Source: Flavilitoribacter nigricans DSM 23189 = NBRC 102662 (GTDB taxonomy: Bacteria; Bacteroidota; Bacteroidia; Chitinophagales; Saprospiraceae). Taken from it: a DNA stretch of 64,000 bases. The translations under genes and the position numbers were made by a program. This document shows, in pieces, positions 35,560 to 42,919 of this stretch. The notes beneath the pieces were generated by a model, which saw nothing but the letters and a program-made list of their open reading frames with translations, did no database searches and was not told the DNA's origin. Location of the stretch: NCBI RefSeq assembly GCF_002646595.1, contig NZ_PDUD01000011.1:62001-126000 (forward strand), written 5' to 3'. Every line of letters starts with the position of its first letter. Positions within the stretch are counted from its first letter, which is position 1.

Positions 35560-35736
35560 ATGAAAAAGGGAATGGCAGTAGGGCTTTCCATCGTAGGTAT
35601 GCTGATGATTATATTCGGCGTCATGGGAGCCTTCGGAAAAATGGACATGGGATCCTACACCTGGATCCTGCTGATTTTAGGTATCATCTTTTTCCCCACG
35701 GGAATTGGTTTGATGAAAACGACCCGAAGCAGCTAA
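35560..35736 (+). CDS. Small two-helix membrane protein (58 aa)
   Basis: An ATG at 35560 opens a frame of 58 residues ending TAA at 35734-35736. The protein has two hydrophobic helices (about 5-25 and 34-51) joined by GKMDMGSYT, and a basic tail KTTRSS. The AT-rich leader upstream and normal codon use support a real gene. I do not recognise a family. Similar short proteins are often envelope-stress related, but nothing here shows this. Confidence 0.65.
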   Translation: MKKGMAVGLSIVGMLMIIFGVMGAFGKMDMGSYTWILLILGIIFFPTGIGLMKTTRSS

Positions 35737-35898
35737 ACCGAACGGGCTAATTGAAACGCCTGATTTCAGGAAAGAATTTTAGCCCTCGCGCTCAACCAGG
35801 CGCTGTAACGCGCAGTCCCTTAACTAACCTAAGGACAAAAAGCAGCCTGTTGGGGCAAATAATAGTACACTTTCAATCTTACTATACATGATGCGAAG

Positions 35899-35961
35899 TG
35901 GTTTGGTCCTGACGTGCTAGTCACAGGCGGGATTCCCAGACCACTTCGGTCAGTATACAAT
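35899..35961. repeat. Dispersed palindromic element, copy B
   Basis: The element carries TGGTTTGGTCCTGAC (35899-35913) and CAGTATACAAT (35951-35961) with the same 52-bp start-to-start offset as copy A at 24282-24344. In this copy CGAAGTGGTTTGG (35894-35906) is nearly inverted at 35936-35948, and TATAC occurs outside both arms, so it is a long imperfect palindrome. The rest of the 35737-36181 gap is featureless. Confidence 0.6.
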
Positions 35962-36181
35962 CTAGTGCCCATTTACTCCCCGGTTCGGGAATCGGCTCCG
36001 CGTAAAACACCGGAACGAACTAACCTGATCCGAAGCAGCTGGTAAACCCATAGGCCGGGGAGTAAACAATACCTTCCTGAATTTTCCCCTCCACGATCCG
36101 TGAGGCATTATCATTTACTACACTGTCGCTGCGGCGAGATCACCGTGTTGGCTCCGGCGATATCCGAAGTCGACCAGCTTA

Positions 36182-37072
36182 TCATCCGCCCACCAGTCCG
36201 GCTGAGGCAAAAGCCGCATATTCCAGAAAGAACAACACCCAGATGAATTGGTAATACTGGAAGACCGCTTCCCGTTGGAACAGGTCCACTTTTTGTCCGG
36301 CCCAAACCAGCAGCCCGCTAAAAGCAAGGTGACTGATCACCAATACCGGTGCTGATAAACCCAGATCAAATTGAATGGCAAAGATTATGACCAGCAGATA
36401 AGCGGTCAGGATCAGTCCGTTGCCGATCCGGAAAACCTTTTTCGGCCCTAAGCGCAAACTCAGAGTATTGATCTGATACTGCCGGTCTCCCTCCATATCG
36501 GGAATATCCTTAAACCAGGCAATTACGATACTGTAAATAAAAATGGTGCCGGTGAGCAGCCAGATAGCTGCCGGTAAAGCGGTCGAACCGTTAATGGTAT
36601 ACTGAAAATGTAGGAATAGGAGCAGGTTGACGATCAGCCCTCTGACCGCAATAATGCAAAAGGCTGCCCAGAAATGAAAACGTTTCAGCCGAAATGGAGG
36701 CAGGGAATAAGCGGTACCCAACAGCAGACTCAGGACTACGGTCAGCAAAAGATACCGGCCGAGATAGAGGGCAATACCCAACGAAAGCAATACGGAGATG
36801 CCGATGATCCAGTAGCCGGTACGCATGCTGTAAGCGCCGGAAGCCAGGGGCAGATAAGGTTTATTGATCCGGTCGATGGCTACATCCGTGATCTGATTGA
36901 GCCCCACAATATAGATGTTGGCCCCCAGGCAACTGATCAGACTTAGGCCGAAAATACCCAGATACCAGTCGGTACTGTCCGTGATACCCAGTGCCAGCAG
37001 ATAGAGCGTACTGATGCTCAGAGTGGTACCGATAACGGTATGCGGCCGGGAAAAACGGATAAAGTTGATCAT
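36182..37072 (-). CDS. UbiA prenyltransferase, homogentisate phytyl/geranylgeranyl transferase type (VTE2-like)
   Basis: 296 residues with eight or nine membrane helices. The first prenyl-diphosphate motif is N59-x3-D63-x3-D67 (LNQITDVAID), the second D189-x2-D192-x3-D196 (KDIPDMEGD). RFSRPHTVIGT, NIYIVGLNQ, NKPYLPLASG and GTAYSLPPFRLKRF are the signatures I recall from plant and cyanobacterial homogentisate phytyltransferases, rather than from MenA, UbiA or chlorophyll synthase. The enzyme would join homogentisate to a C20 chain with decarboxylation in the inner membrane. It is last in the five-gene operon, 21 bp after the VTE4-like gene. The acceptor is inferred from family and neighbours. 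Confidence 0.88.
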   Translation of the reverse strand: MINFIRFSRPHTVIGTTLSISTLYLLALGITDSTDWYLGIFGLSLISCLGANIYIVGLNQITDVAIDRINKPYLPLASGAYSMRTGYWIIGISVLLSLGIALYLGRYLLLTVVLSLLLGTAYSLPPFRLKRFHFWAAFCIIAVRGLIVNLLLFLHFQYTINGSTALPAAIWLLTGTIFIYSIVIAWFKDIPDMEGDRQYQINTLSLRLGPKKVFRIGNGLILTAYLLVIIFAIQFDLGLSAPVLVISHLAFSGLLVWAGQKVDLFQREAVFQYYQFIWVLFFLEYAAFASAGLVGG

Positions 37073-37093
37073 GGTGCACTGGATTTCAAATTA

Positions 37094-37936
37094 TCATTTT
37101 ACGGCTTTTAAGACCGCAAAGCGGATCAATCCGCGTCGGTATCCCTGATTCATGTAGCGCATGGCCCAGGCTCCCTTGATGGTAGCCCAGCCCGTTTGCA
37201 TCAGCAGGCTAAAGTTGCGCACTTCCAGCGCAGAACGGATCACCGCTCCCCAGAAGGGGGCAACCGCCTGGCTCCAGTCATCGGTAGTGACTTGTTGGAA
37301 ACCGGCTTTTCCCGCCAGCTCACCCAGTTGGGCCGGTGCGACCATAGGCGGCAGATTGTAGATCCGGTAAAGTTTATTCAGCAATTTTTCTTCGGAGGTA
37401 CTCAGGGGCGGCGGCAGGTCCCGGTGGCACCAGGTAACCATCAGTAAGCGACCGCCCGGACGCAACATACGGTGGAAATTTTCCATTAAGCCCGCCTTGT
37501 CGGCAATATGCTCGGCACTTTCCATCGACCAGATCAGATCAAAAGGCCCGTCTTCCGGGCCCAGGGTCATCATATCCCGTACTTCGATGCGTACCTGATC
37601 TTCCAATCCCGCTTCCCGGTTGAAGCGCGCGGCGGCTTCACCCTGCACCGGACTGAGCGTTACGCCCAGGGCCTGGGCATCAAAACGTTTGGCCAAATAG
37701 CGGGCACTGCCGCCGACCCCGCAGCCGGCGTCCAGTATCCGCTCGGCCGATTCGACACCGCCCCAACGGAGGAGTTCTTCGATCAGGTCGATCTGGGCCT
37801 GTCTCCGGTCCTTTTTCGCCAGACCATCCGACCCATAGTGTCCGTGGTGCATGTGCTCCCCCCAGGTATCCAGCCAGAGGTTGGTAGATTCGTCGTAGAA
37901 TTTTCGGATGCGGTCATTGAGAGATCCGGTTGGCAT
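37094..37936 (-). CDS. SAM-dependent methyltransferase, gamma-tocopherol methyltransferase-like (VTE4-like)
   Basis: 280 residues. The SAM motif I is ILDAGCGVGGSARYL (67-81). Features I recall from gamma-tocopherol C-methyltransferases run through the protein: YDESTNLW, HMHHGHY (28-34), LSPVQ, DLIWSMESAEH, VTWCHRDL, and the C-terminal VAPFWGAVIRSAL and LLMQTGWATIKGAW. The closest relatives in that recollection are plant/cyanobacterial tocopherol and MPBQ methyltransferases. It would methylate the head-group ring of the prenylated product. It starts 20 bp after the VTE3-like gene and ends 21 bp before the prenyltransferase gene. The exact methyl position is not readable. Confidence 0.87.
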   Translation of the reverse strand: MPTGSLNDRIRKFYDESTNLWLDTWGEHMHHGHYGSDGLAKKDRRQAQIDLIEELLRWGGVESAERILDAGCGVGGSARYLAKRFDAQALGVTLSPVQGEAAARFNREAGLEDQVRIEVRDMMTLGPEDGPFDLIWSMESAEHIADKAGLMENFHRMLRPGGRLLMVTWCHRDLPPPLSTSEEKLLNKLYRIYNLPPMVAPAQLGELAGKAGFQQVTTDDWSQAVAPFWGAVIRSALEVRNFSLLMQTGWATIKGAWAMRYMNQGYRRGLIRFAVLKAVK

Positions 37937-37956
37937 ATTTTTTTGGCTTAAAACGA

Positions 37957-38847
37957 TTAAGATAACCAGATGATCAGCACGATAATGGCCACGATTACCA
38001 ATAGCGCAATGATCTGGTGTCGGTTCAGGCTTTTCTTAGCCGGATTGCCACTGAGGGCGCTATACAGGTAACCAAGCAACGCAATAGGAATAAAAATGAA
38101 TCCACCGATCGATCCGATGATCACCCGGCCGATCATTTTGAGGCGGCGACCCCAGGTCATTTCTTCCTGTTTTACGACGGCCGGTTCCCGGGCCGCCGAA
38201 GCGGGGTTCGCGGTCGATTCCGGTTTGATGCCGGCAATCGCAATCCCGTATTGATTCGTTCTACTGCGGTGCCAGTGCGGTTTTACGTAAACCGATTCGA
38301 TCTGTTGAAATCCGGCCCGCTCGAACCACTCGCGGTATTCCACTTCCTTGGGGAACAGCATCCAGAGCTCCGCGAAAAAGCGGGAGAACCAGTTGCCGGG
38401 TTCCAGTGGCCCGATCAACAGGGCGCGGCCACCCGGTTTAATGACGCGGTAGGCCTCTTCGATGCCTTTTTCCGGATTTGGCCAGTATTCAATGCTGCCC
38501 GCAGATACGTAGCGGTCAAAGCTATCGCTGGGAACGGGTAGATCTTCGGCATCTCCCAGTCGGAAGGTGCAGCCCTGCAGATCGGACTTGGCTTTTGCCT
38601 TGGCCATCTGGTGGGGGCTTTGATCAACACAGGTGATCCGGTCGGCCGGTACGGACCGCACAATACCCTGGGTGGTAAATCCGGTACCTGAACCGACATC
38701 GATCACGCTCAGACCCGGTTCGTCCAGTTGGGCAAGTTCCAGCGACTGATCGCGCATTTCTTCGGTCCAGAAAAGCGGATTGACGTAATTATCGTAAAAG
38801 ATGGACAGGAAGCGGTAAAACCAGTAAGCTTCCCGTTTATGCTGCAT
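37957..38847 (-). CDS. MPBQ/MSBQ-type methyltransferase with C-terminal membrane anchor (VTE3-like)
   Basis: 296 residues from the ATG at 38845-38847 (MQHKREAYWFYRF); a Met three codons earlier (38856) is possible. The SAM motif is VIDVGSGTGFTT (48-59). CVDQSPHQMAKAK, GDAEDLP, FDRYVSAGSIEYWPNP and RFFAELWMLFPKE match what I recall of plant 2-methyl-6-phytylbenzoquinol methyltransferase. Two C-terminal hydrophobic segments (about 240-262 and 279-296) would anchor it in the membrane, as the plant enzyme is anchored. A low-complexity linker (210-230) separates the parts. Its start overlaps the ferredoxin gene by 11 bp, which suggests translational coupling. Confidence 0.88.
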   Translation of the reverse strand: MQHKREAYWFYRFLSIFYDNYVNPLFWTEEMRDQSLELAQLDEPGLSVIDVGSGTGFTTQGIVRSVPADRITCVDQSPHQMAKAKAKSDLQGCTFRLGDAEDLPVPSDSFDRYVSAGSIEYWPNPEKGIEEAYRVIKPGGRALLIGPLEPGNWFSRFFAELWMLFPKEVEYREWFERAGFQQIESVYVKPHWHRSRTNQYGIAIAGIKPESTANPASAAREPAVVKQEEMTWGRRLKMIGRVIIGSIGGFIFIPIALLGYLYSALSGNPAKKSLNRHQIIALLVIVAIIVLIIWLS

Positions 38848-39070
38848 TAATCTCATCGATCTGGAACTTTTGTACCTCGCGGTGGGTGATGGTGGTAACG
38901 GGGCAGATATCTTCACAAAGCATGCAGGCGATATCGCAGGGCCGGCCAACGGCGATGGTGTCAAAATCGCTGATAAACCCCGCCTCCTGCGGGCAGATCG
39001 CTACGCAGGCCCCGCAGTTGATACAGGCGTTCCAACCGATCTGAAAAATGACGGGATCTCTATGGCTCAT
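38837..39070 (-). CDS. 2[4Fe-4S] ferredoxin
   Basis: 77 residues from the ATG at 39068-39070 (MSHRDPVIFQIGW). Two four-Cys clusters are visible: C16-x2-C19-x2-C22-x3-C26-P and a second set C-x3-C-x2-C-x3-C-P (PCDIACMLCEDICP). It lies 49 bp after the geranylgeranyl reductase-like gene and overlaps the VTE3-like methyltransferase gene by 11 bp, so it is an integral operon member. It is a plausible electron donor for the flavoprotein reductase. Archaeal geranylgeranyl reductases are known to use such ferredoxins, but the link here is inference. Confidence 0.9.
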   Translation of the reverse strand: MSHRDPVIFQIGWNACINCGACVAICPQEAGFISDFDTIAVGRPCDIACMLCEDICPVTTITHREVQKFQIDEINAA

Positions 39071-39119
39071 GCTTTTAATTTTTATGTTTAAAACGAATAC
39101 GCGGACCTTCACACCTGTG

Positions 39120-40292
39120 TTAGATCTTTTTGTATTCCGACTCCGGATGAAAATAAGAAGACATGGTCCGGTACAATTGCCGGTCCCGTTCTTCCAGGTC
39201 ATTGGTCCGGAAGATCTGGGTTTTTTCTTCGTACAGCTGCCACATCTTATCACCCAGTTTTTCCAGCCAGGCATCCTGGTAGCTTTTCAGGTTGCCGGCG
39301 GTTGCCGGTTGGCCGGTGGTCAGGAATTTGGCCAGAAATCGCCCGGCGATCAGTCCACCGCTCAGGGCCGTATGGATACCGCCACCGGTGATCGGATTAA
39401 CGTGCCGCGCGGCGTCCCCAACGAGGATCAAATGATCCGCATACTGGGTGCGCAGCGGTGCGGCCAGTGGTACCCCACCGCCCTGGATCTCCAGGATGCG
39501 CGAATCCGCGAACCGTTCCTTGAAAAATGATCGCTGCAGAAAATGATCGAGATGCCACTGGGCGTTTTTATCGGTCATGGTACAGATAACCCCCAGGCCC
39601 ACTTCCGCGTATCCGTGGCCTTTGGGGAATACCCAGGCGTATCCGCCCGGTGCCCACTCGTGGCCGGTAATGATCTCCAGCAGGCCGCTGGTCTCTACCC
39701 GGTCTACCACGAATTGCAGGCAACTGGCCAGTTCCGTGATCTTGATGTGAGTACGAAGGCCGGCCCATTTACCCACCTGCGACTGGAGCCCGTCGGCACC
39801 TACCAATACCTTAGCCTTCACCGTGATATCCTCATTGAAGCGGCGCAACCGGATCTCGCAACTGTCCGATCCGTTGGGCGTGTATCCGAGTCCCTCGGTT
39901 TTCAGCCAGGTCTCTACCCCGGCCCGTTCGGCGAGCGTCATCAGGTAGCGGTCAAACCGTCGCCGGTCCACGACATAACCCAGTGGCTTTTTCCCGTCGC
40001 CGGTGCCGTATTCGTCCGGTTTCATCTGCCGGTAATCAATGATGGATGCCGATCCCTGGTGATCGTAAATACCAAATCCGTAAATAGGTTCCTGAATGAA
40101 TTCTTCGGTGATGGGAACGCCTACCTCTTCGAGGGCGTGGCGGCTGACCGCTCCGGAGCACTGTATGGGAGCGCCGAGTTCCTGCCGTTTATCCACCAGC
40201 AGTACCCGGAGGCCATTTTCGGCGGCTACCCGGGCGGTGGTGGCACCGGCCGGTCCGGAACCGATCACGACGATATCGTAGGTGGAGGGCAT
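39120..40292 (-). CDS. Geranylgeranyl reductase family FAD-dependent oxidoreductase (ChlP-like)
   Basis: 390 residues from the ATG at 40290-40292. The FAD-binding Rossmann motif is VVIGSGPAGATTARVAAENG (8-27). The family Cys-containing segment is APIQCSGAVS (about 47-56). The second FAD motif is ILVGDAARHVNPITGGGIHT, and the aromatic cap segment is GYAWVFPKG. The enzyme class reduces three double bonds of a geranylgeranyl chain to phytyl. It is first in the operon, so the C20 chain of the product is probably fully or partly reduced. It is divergent from the 2OG dioxygenase gene. Other members hydrogenate archaeal lipids or hydroxylate, so the substrate is inferred. Confidence 0.88.
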   Translation of the reverse strand: MPSTYDIVVIGSGPAGATTARVAAENGLRVLLVDKRQELGAPIQCSGAVSRHALEEVGVPITEEFIQEPIYGFGIYDHQGSASIIDYRQMKPDEYGTGDGKKPLGYVVDRRRFDRYLMTLAERAGVETWLKTEGLGYTPNGSDSCEIRLRRFNEDITVKAKVLVGADGLQSQVGKWAGLRTHIKITELASCLQFVVDRVETSGLLEIITGHEWAPGGYAWVFPKGHGYAEVGLGVICTMTDKNAQWHLDHFLQRSFFKERFADSRILEIQGGGVPLAAPLRTQYADHLILVGDAARHVNPITGGGIHTALSGGLIAGRFLAKFLTTGQPATAGNLKSYQDAWLEKLGDKMWQLYEEKTQIFRTNDLEERDRQLYRTMSSYFHPESEYKKI

Positions 40293-40401
40293 GGGCGTTG
40301 CATTGTATTTGTCATTCAAACAGTGGGTAGGGGGCAATGTTCAGGTAAATCGAGGAATATTACGATCCGGATCGTCCAGGGCAGTTTCGCGAAAATTGAC
40401 T

Positions 40402-40432
40402 TTTGGAGGCTGGTTACAAAAATTTAAATTTG
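40402..40432 (+). promoter_or_regulatory. Consensus Bacteroidota promoter of the 2OG dioxygenase gene
   Basis: TTTG (40402-40405), exactly 19 bases, then TAAATTTG (40425-40432), a full match to TTTG-N19-TAnnTTTG. The predicted transcript start is only a few bases before the ATG at 40442, so the mRNA would be nearly leaderless. It lies in the 149-bp region shared with the divergent prenylquinol operon. Confidence 0.7.
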
Positions 40433-40441
40433 AGCAAAAAC

Positions 40442-41482
40442 ATGAATATAGATCTTGCATCCTTACCGCCCCGTCGTACCGGTCCCACCACCTGGTCCGG
40501 TCCGGATATGGCCGCCCGCCGGCAGGAATGGATCTGGCGCTTAAGTCCCGCAGAGATCGGGGAACTGGAAGCTGCGGCCGAAGCCGTGCTGGATTCCGGC
40601 GCGGACCTGACCTCCATCCGCGCCGCCGACTTTGTACTGCCGGAACTTGCACCCCGTTTACTGGAACTGCGGCTGGAACTGATCAACGGTCGTGGTTTTG
40701 CTTTACTGCGCGGCTTGCCGGTGGCCGATTATTCCTACGAGAAGACCGCTGCGATCTTTTACGGACTGGGAACCCACCTCGGAAATACCCGGGCACAAAA
40801 CGCCCAGGGTGACATTCTGGGCCACGTCCGGAATCTGGGGATGGACAGCCGGGACCCCAACGTCCGCATCTATCAGACTAAAGAACGACAGACTTTCCAT
40901 ACGGATTCCTGTGATGTGGTGGGCCTGCTTTGCCTGCAACCGGCGCTCAGCGGTGGTCGCTCCCTGCTGGTCAGTGCCGATACGGTATTCAACGAGATCC
41001 GGGACCGGCGACCGGATCTGCTCAAACTGTTGCTGGAACCCATCGCTACCGATCGCAGGGGAGAAGTGCCGGCGGGCATGTTGCCGTATTTGCTGATCCC
41101 GGTCTTCAGTTATTACGAAGGTCGCATTACGCCTTTCTACCAGCGGCAGTATATAGATTCCGCCCAGCGGTTCCCGGACGCTCCGCGTCTGACCGACCGG
41201 CACGTGGAGGCGCTGGATCTCTTTGACGCCTATTGCAACGATCCGGCGCTACATTTTTCGATGATGTTGGAAAAGGGAGATATGCAATTTGTCTATAACC
41301 ACGCCATGCTGCACGACCGCACCGGTTTTGAAGATGCTGCCGAGCCGGAAAAAAGGCGGCATTTACTGCGGCTCTGGTTGTCTACACCGGGAGACCGGCC
41401 GCTGCCGCCGGAGTTTGCCACCCGCTACGGATCCGTGGAGATCGGTAACCGGGGTGGGGTAGGGCCGGTTGTCGCCCGCTAG
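40442..41482 (+). CDS. Fe(II)/2-oxoglutarate-dependent dioxygenase, TauD/TfdA family
   Basis: 346 residues from the ATG at 40442, 10 bp after a consensus -7 box. The double-stranded beta-helix fold has an H-x-D iron motif in TFHTDSCDV (about 143-151), a distal His in LHDRTGF (about 291-297) and the 2-oxoglutarate Arg in RRHLLRLWLS. The segment GFALLRGLPV is typical of TauD-like members. It uses O2 and 2-oxoglutarate to hydroxylate or cleave a small substrate, which cannot be named. Its divergent position next to the vitamin-E-like operon makes a tailoring or catabolic role possible. A hairpin follows its stop. Confidence 0.9.
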   Translation: MNIDLASLPPRRTGPTTWSGPDMAARRQEWIWRLSPAEIGELEAAAEAVLDSGADLTSIRAADFVLPELAPRLLELRLELINGRGFALLRGLPVADYSYEKTAAIFYGLGTHLGNTRAQNAQGDILGHVRNLGMDSRDPNVRIYQTKERQTFHTDSCDVVGLLCLQPALSGGRSLLVSADTVFNEIRDRRPDLLKLLLEPIATDRRGEVPAGMLPYLLIPVFSYYEGRITPFYQRQYIDSAQRFPDAPRLTDRHVEALDLFDAYCNDPALHFSMMLEKGDMQFVYNHAMLHDRTGFEDAAEPEKRRHLLRLWLSTPGDRPLPPEFATRYGSVEIGNRGGVGPVVAR

Positions 41483-41513
41483 TGTTTCCCGGAAAAGTGG
41501 TGCGTCCGGTAAA

Positions 41514-41547
41514 GGAAAGGGTGATCAGAAATCCGATCACCCTTTCC
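41514..41547. terminator. Perfect 13-bp hairpin between convergent genes
   Basis: GGAAAGGGTGATC (41514-41526) and GATCACCCTTTCC (41535-41547) have an 8-base loop. There is no long T run on either side, so it may be a weak bidirectional terminator. Confidence 0.58.
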
Positions 41548-41598
41548 CGTGCAATTAGCGATGTATTGGTTAGCGCCCGGTGTAAATATGGAAGTAGA

Positions 41599-42756
41599 TC
41601 ACTTGATCCCCAGAAAAGCGATAACCGCATCGTCCCCCTGGAGCGAATTTCTCGGACGGGGATGCTTATCGTTGAAAACACTCAGTTCCTCCCGGGAAAG
41701 TACCCGGACAAAATCCTCCTGATAACCTTCGCTGTAGGGAATAGCGCCACTGTTTAGCTTAAGATGGTGTGCCAGGAAATTATAGGCTGCCGTTCTTTTG
41801 GAATAACCGTAATCGTGTCGCTCCATAGGAAGGTGGACATTCTCTACTTTGTGTTCGGCATTGTAGAGGGCATATACGCTCTGGATGTACGGATATTCGA
41901 TCCGGGGCGTATTGCGGGTCCAGTCGTTCCCGTTGGAGATCATGAGCATCGGGCGCGGAGCGGCCAGGGCGGCTACTTCCACATTGTTGGTCTGATGGTC
42001 CGCACTTTTGTGGATCGGCATGCCGCTTTCGCAGACGCAACCACCGAAGAAGTGGGCCGAAACTTGCACCACCGGTACGGAAACTTTTACCCGGTCGTCG
42101 ATAGCCGTGAGTACAAATGTCTGGGTGCCGCCACCGGATCCTCCCGTCATGCCGATACGTTCGGGATCGACATCCGGACGGGAAAGCAGGTAATCCAGCA
42201 CCCGCTTGCTGTTCCAGGTCTGGAGGAGCAGCGCAATCGGCATCTTGTGGTTGATCTGGGTACTTTCCGCGTAGCCGACCATATCGTAGGCAAAAACGAT
42301 GGCGCCCATGCGCGCCAGGGCTGCCGCCCGGATCTGGATGTAGTCCGTAAAGCGTTTATCGGTAAGGTGGCCGTGCGGGGACAGCACCGCTGCGTATTTA
42401 TCCCGCTTGTCGGCAGGGCGGTAAAGGTTGCCGGTCACAAAGAACCCGGGAAAACTTTCAATGGCAATATTTTCCACAATATATCCGTCCATTTCCCGAC
42501 TGCTGTGGATGATCGGGTTGAGGTCGGCCTTTTCGTATTTAGCCATTTTGTCCCACTGCATGCCCTCCCGGATCCCGGTTTTCAGCATCTTGGCCCGGTC
42601 CTCCCAGGAAGCCAGATCGTCCCATTCCGCAGCCATCTTTTTCATCATTAGGTTGGCTTCGTCTTCGGTCCAGTAACGGCCGACGCAGAGCATATCGTCC
42701 TGGGCTTGCAGGGCAAAACTTAGGCAGATGAACAGGAATGGAATCATTGGTCTCAT
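41599..42756 (-). CDS. Exported alpha/beta hydrolase (acetyl-xylan-esterase-like)
   Basis: 385 residues from the ATG at 42754-42756, which starts a signal peptide MRPMIPFLFICLSFALQAQ. A longer frame upstream reads into REP-like DNA and is rejected. The nucleophile elbow is MTGGSGGGT, the preceding oxyanion region AVLSPHGH, and the late His PMERHDYG completes a Ser-Asp-His triad. The layout (YRPADKRDKYAAVLSPHGH, GAIVFAYDMVGYAES) fits the dienelactone hydrolase/acetyl-xylan esterase-like family of exported esterases. It probably deacylates a glycan. The gene is monocistronic, with the tandem REP array upstream of it. Confidence 0.88.
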   Translation of the reverse strand: MRPMIPFLFICLSFALQAQDDMLCVGRYWTEDEANLMMKKMAAEWDDLASWEDRAKMLKTGIREGMQWDKMAKYEKADLNPIIHSSREMDGYIVENIAIESFPGFFVTGNLYRPADKRDKYAAVLSPHGHLTDKRFTDYIQIRAAALARMGAIVFAYDMVGYAESTQINHKMPIALLLQTWNSKRVLDYLLSRPDVDPERIGMTGGSGGGTQTFVLTAIDDRVKVSVPVVQVSAHFFGGCVCESGMPIHKSADHQTNNVEVAALAAPRPMLMISNGNDWTRNTPRIEYPYIQSVYALYNAEHKVENVHLPMERHDYGYSKRTAAYNFLAHHLKLNSGAIPYSEGYQEDFVRVLSREELSVFNDKHPRPRNSLQGDDAVIAFLGIK

Positions 42757-42919
42757 GATCGTGGTTTGAAGGTTTTGGATTTTTTTGGTGCCAAAGTAAT
42801 TGGCTTTCCTTCCAATGACGATGAGCGGTAAATTTTGTATTACAAGGAATATGGAGTTTTCCGCCGGTCGGGCTGGTTTCCTGCTATTTATAACACGCCC
42901 CGAATCCTCATCGGGACCC

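Noticed and set aside
36182-41482. A tocopherol cyclase among the genes around the prenylquinol operon
   Set aside because: None of the neighbours (2OG dioxygenase, 58-aa membrane protein, T9SS cargo, alpha/beta hydrolase) resembles the large beta-barrel-like VTE1 family, so no cyclase is claimed.
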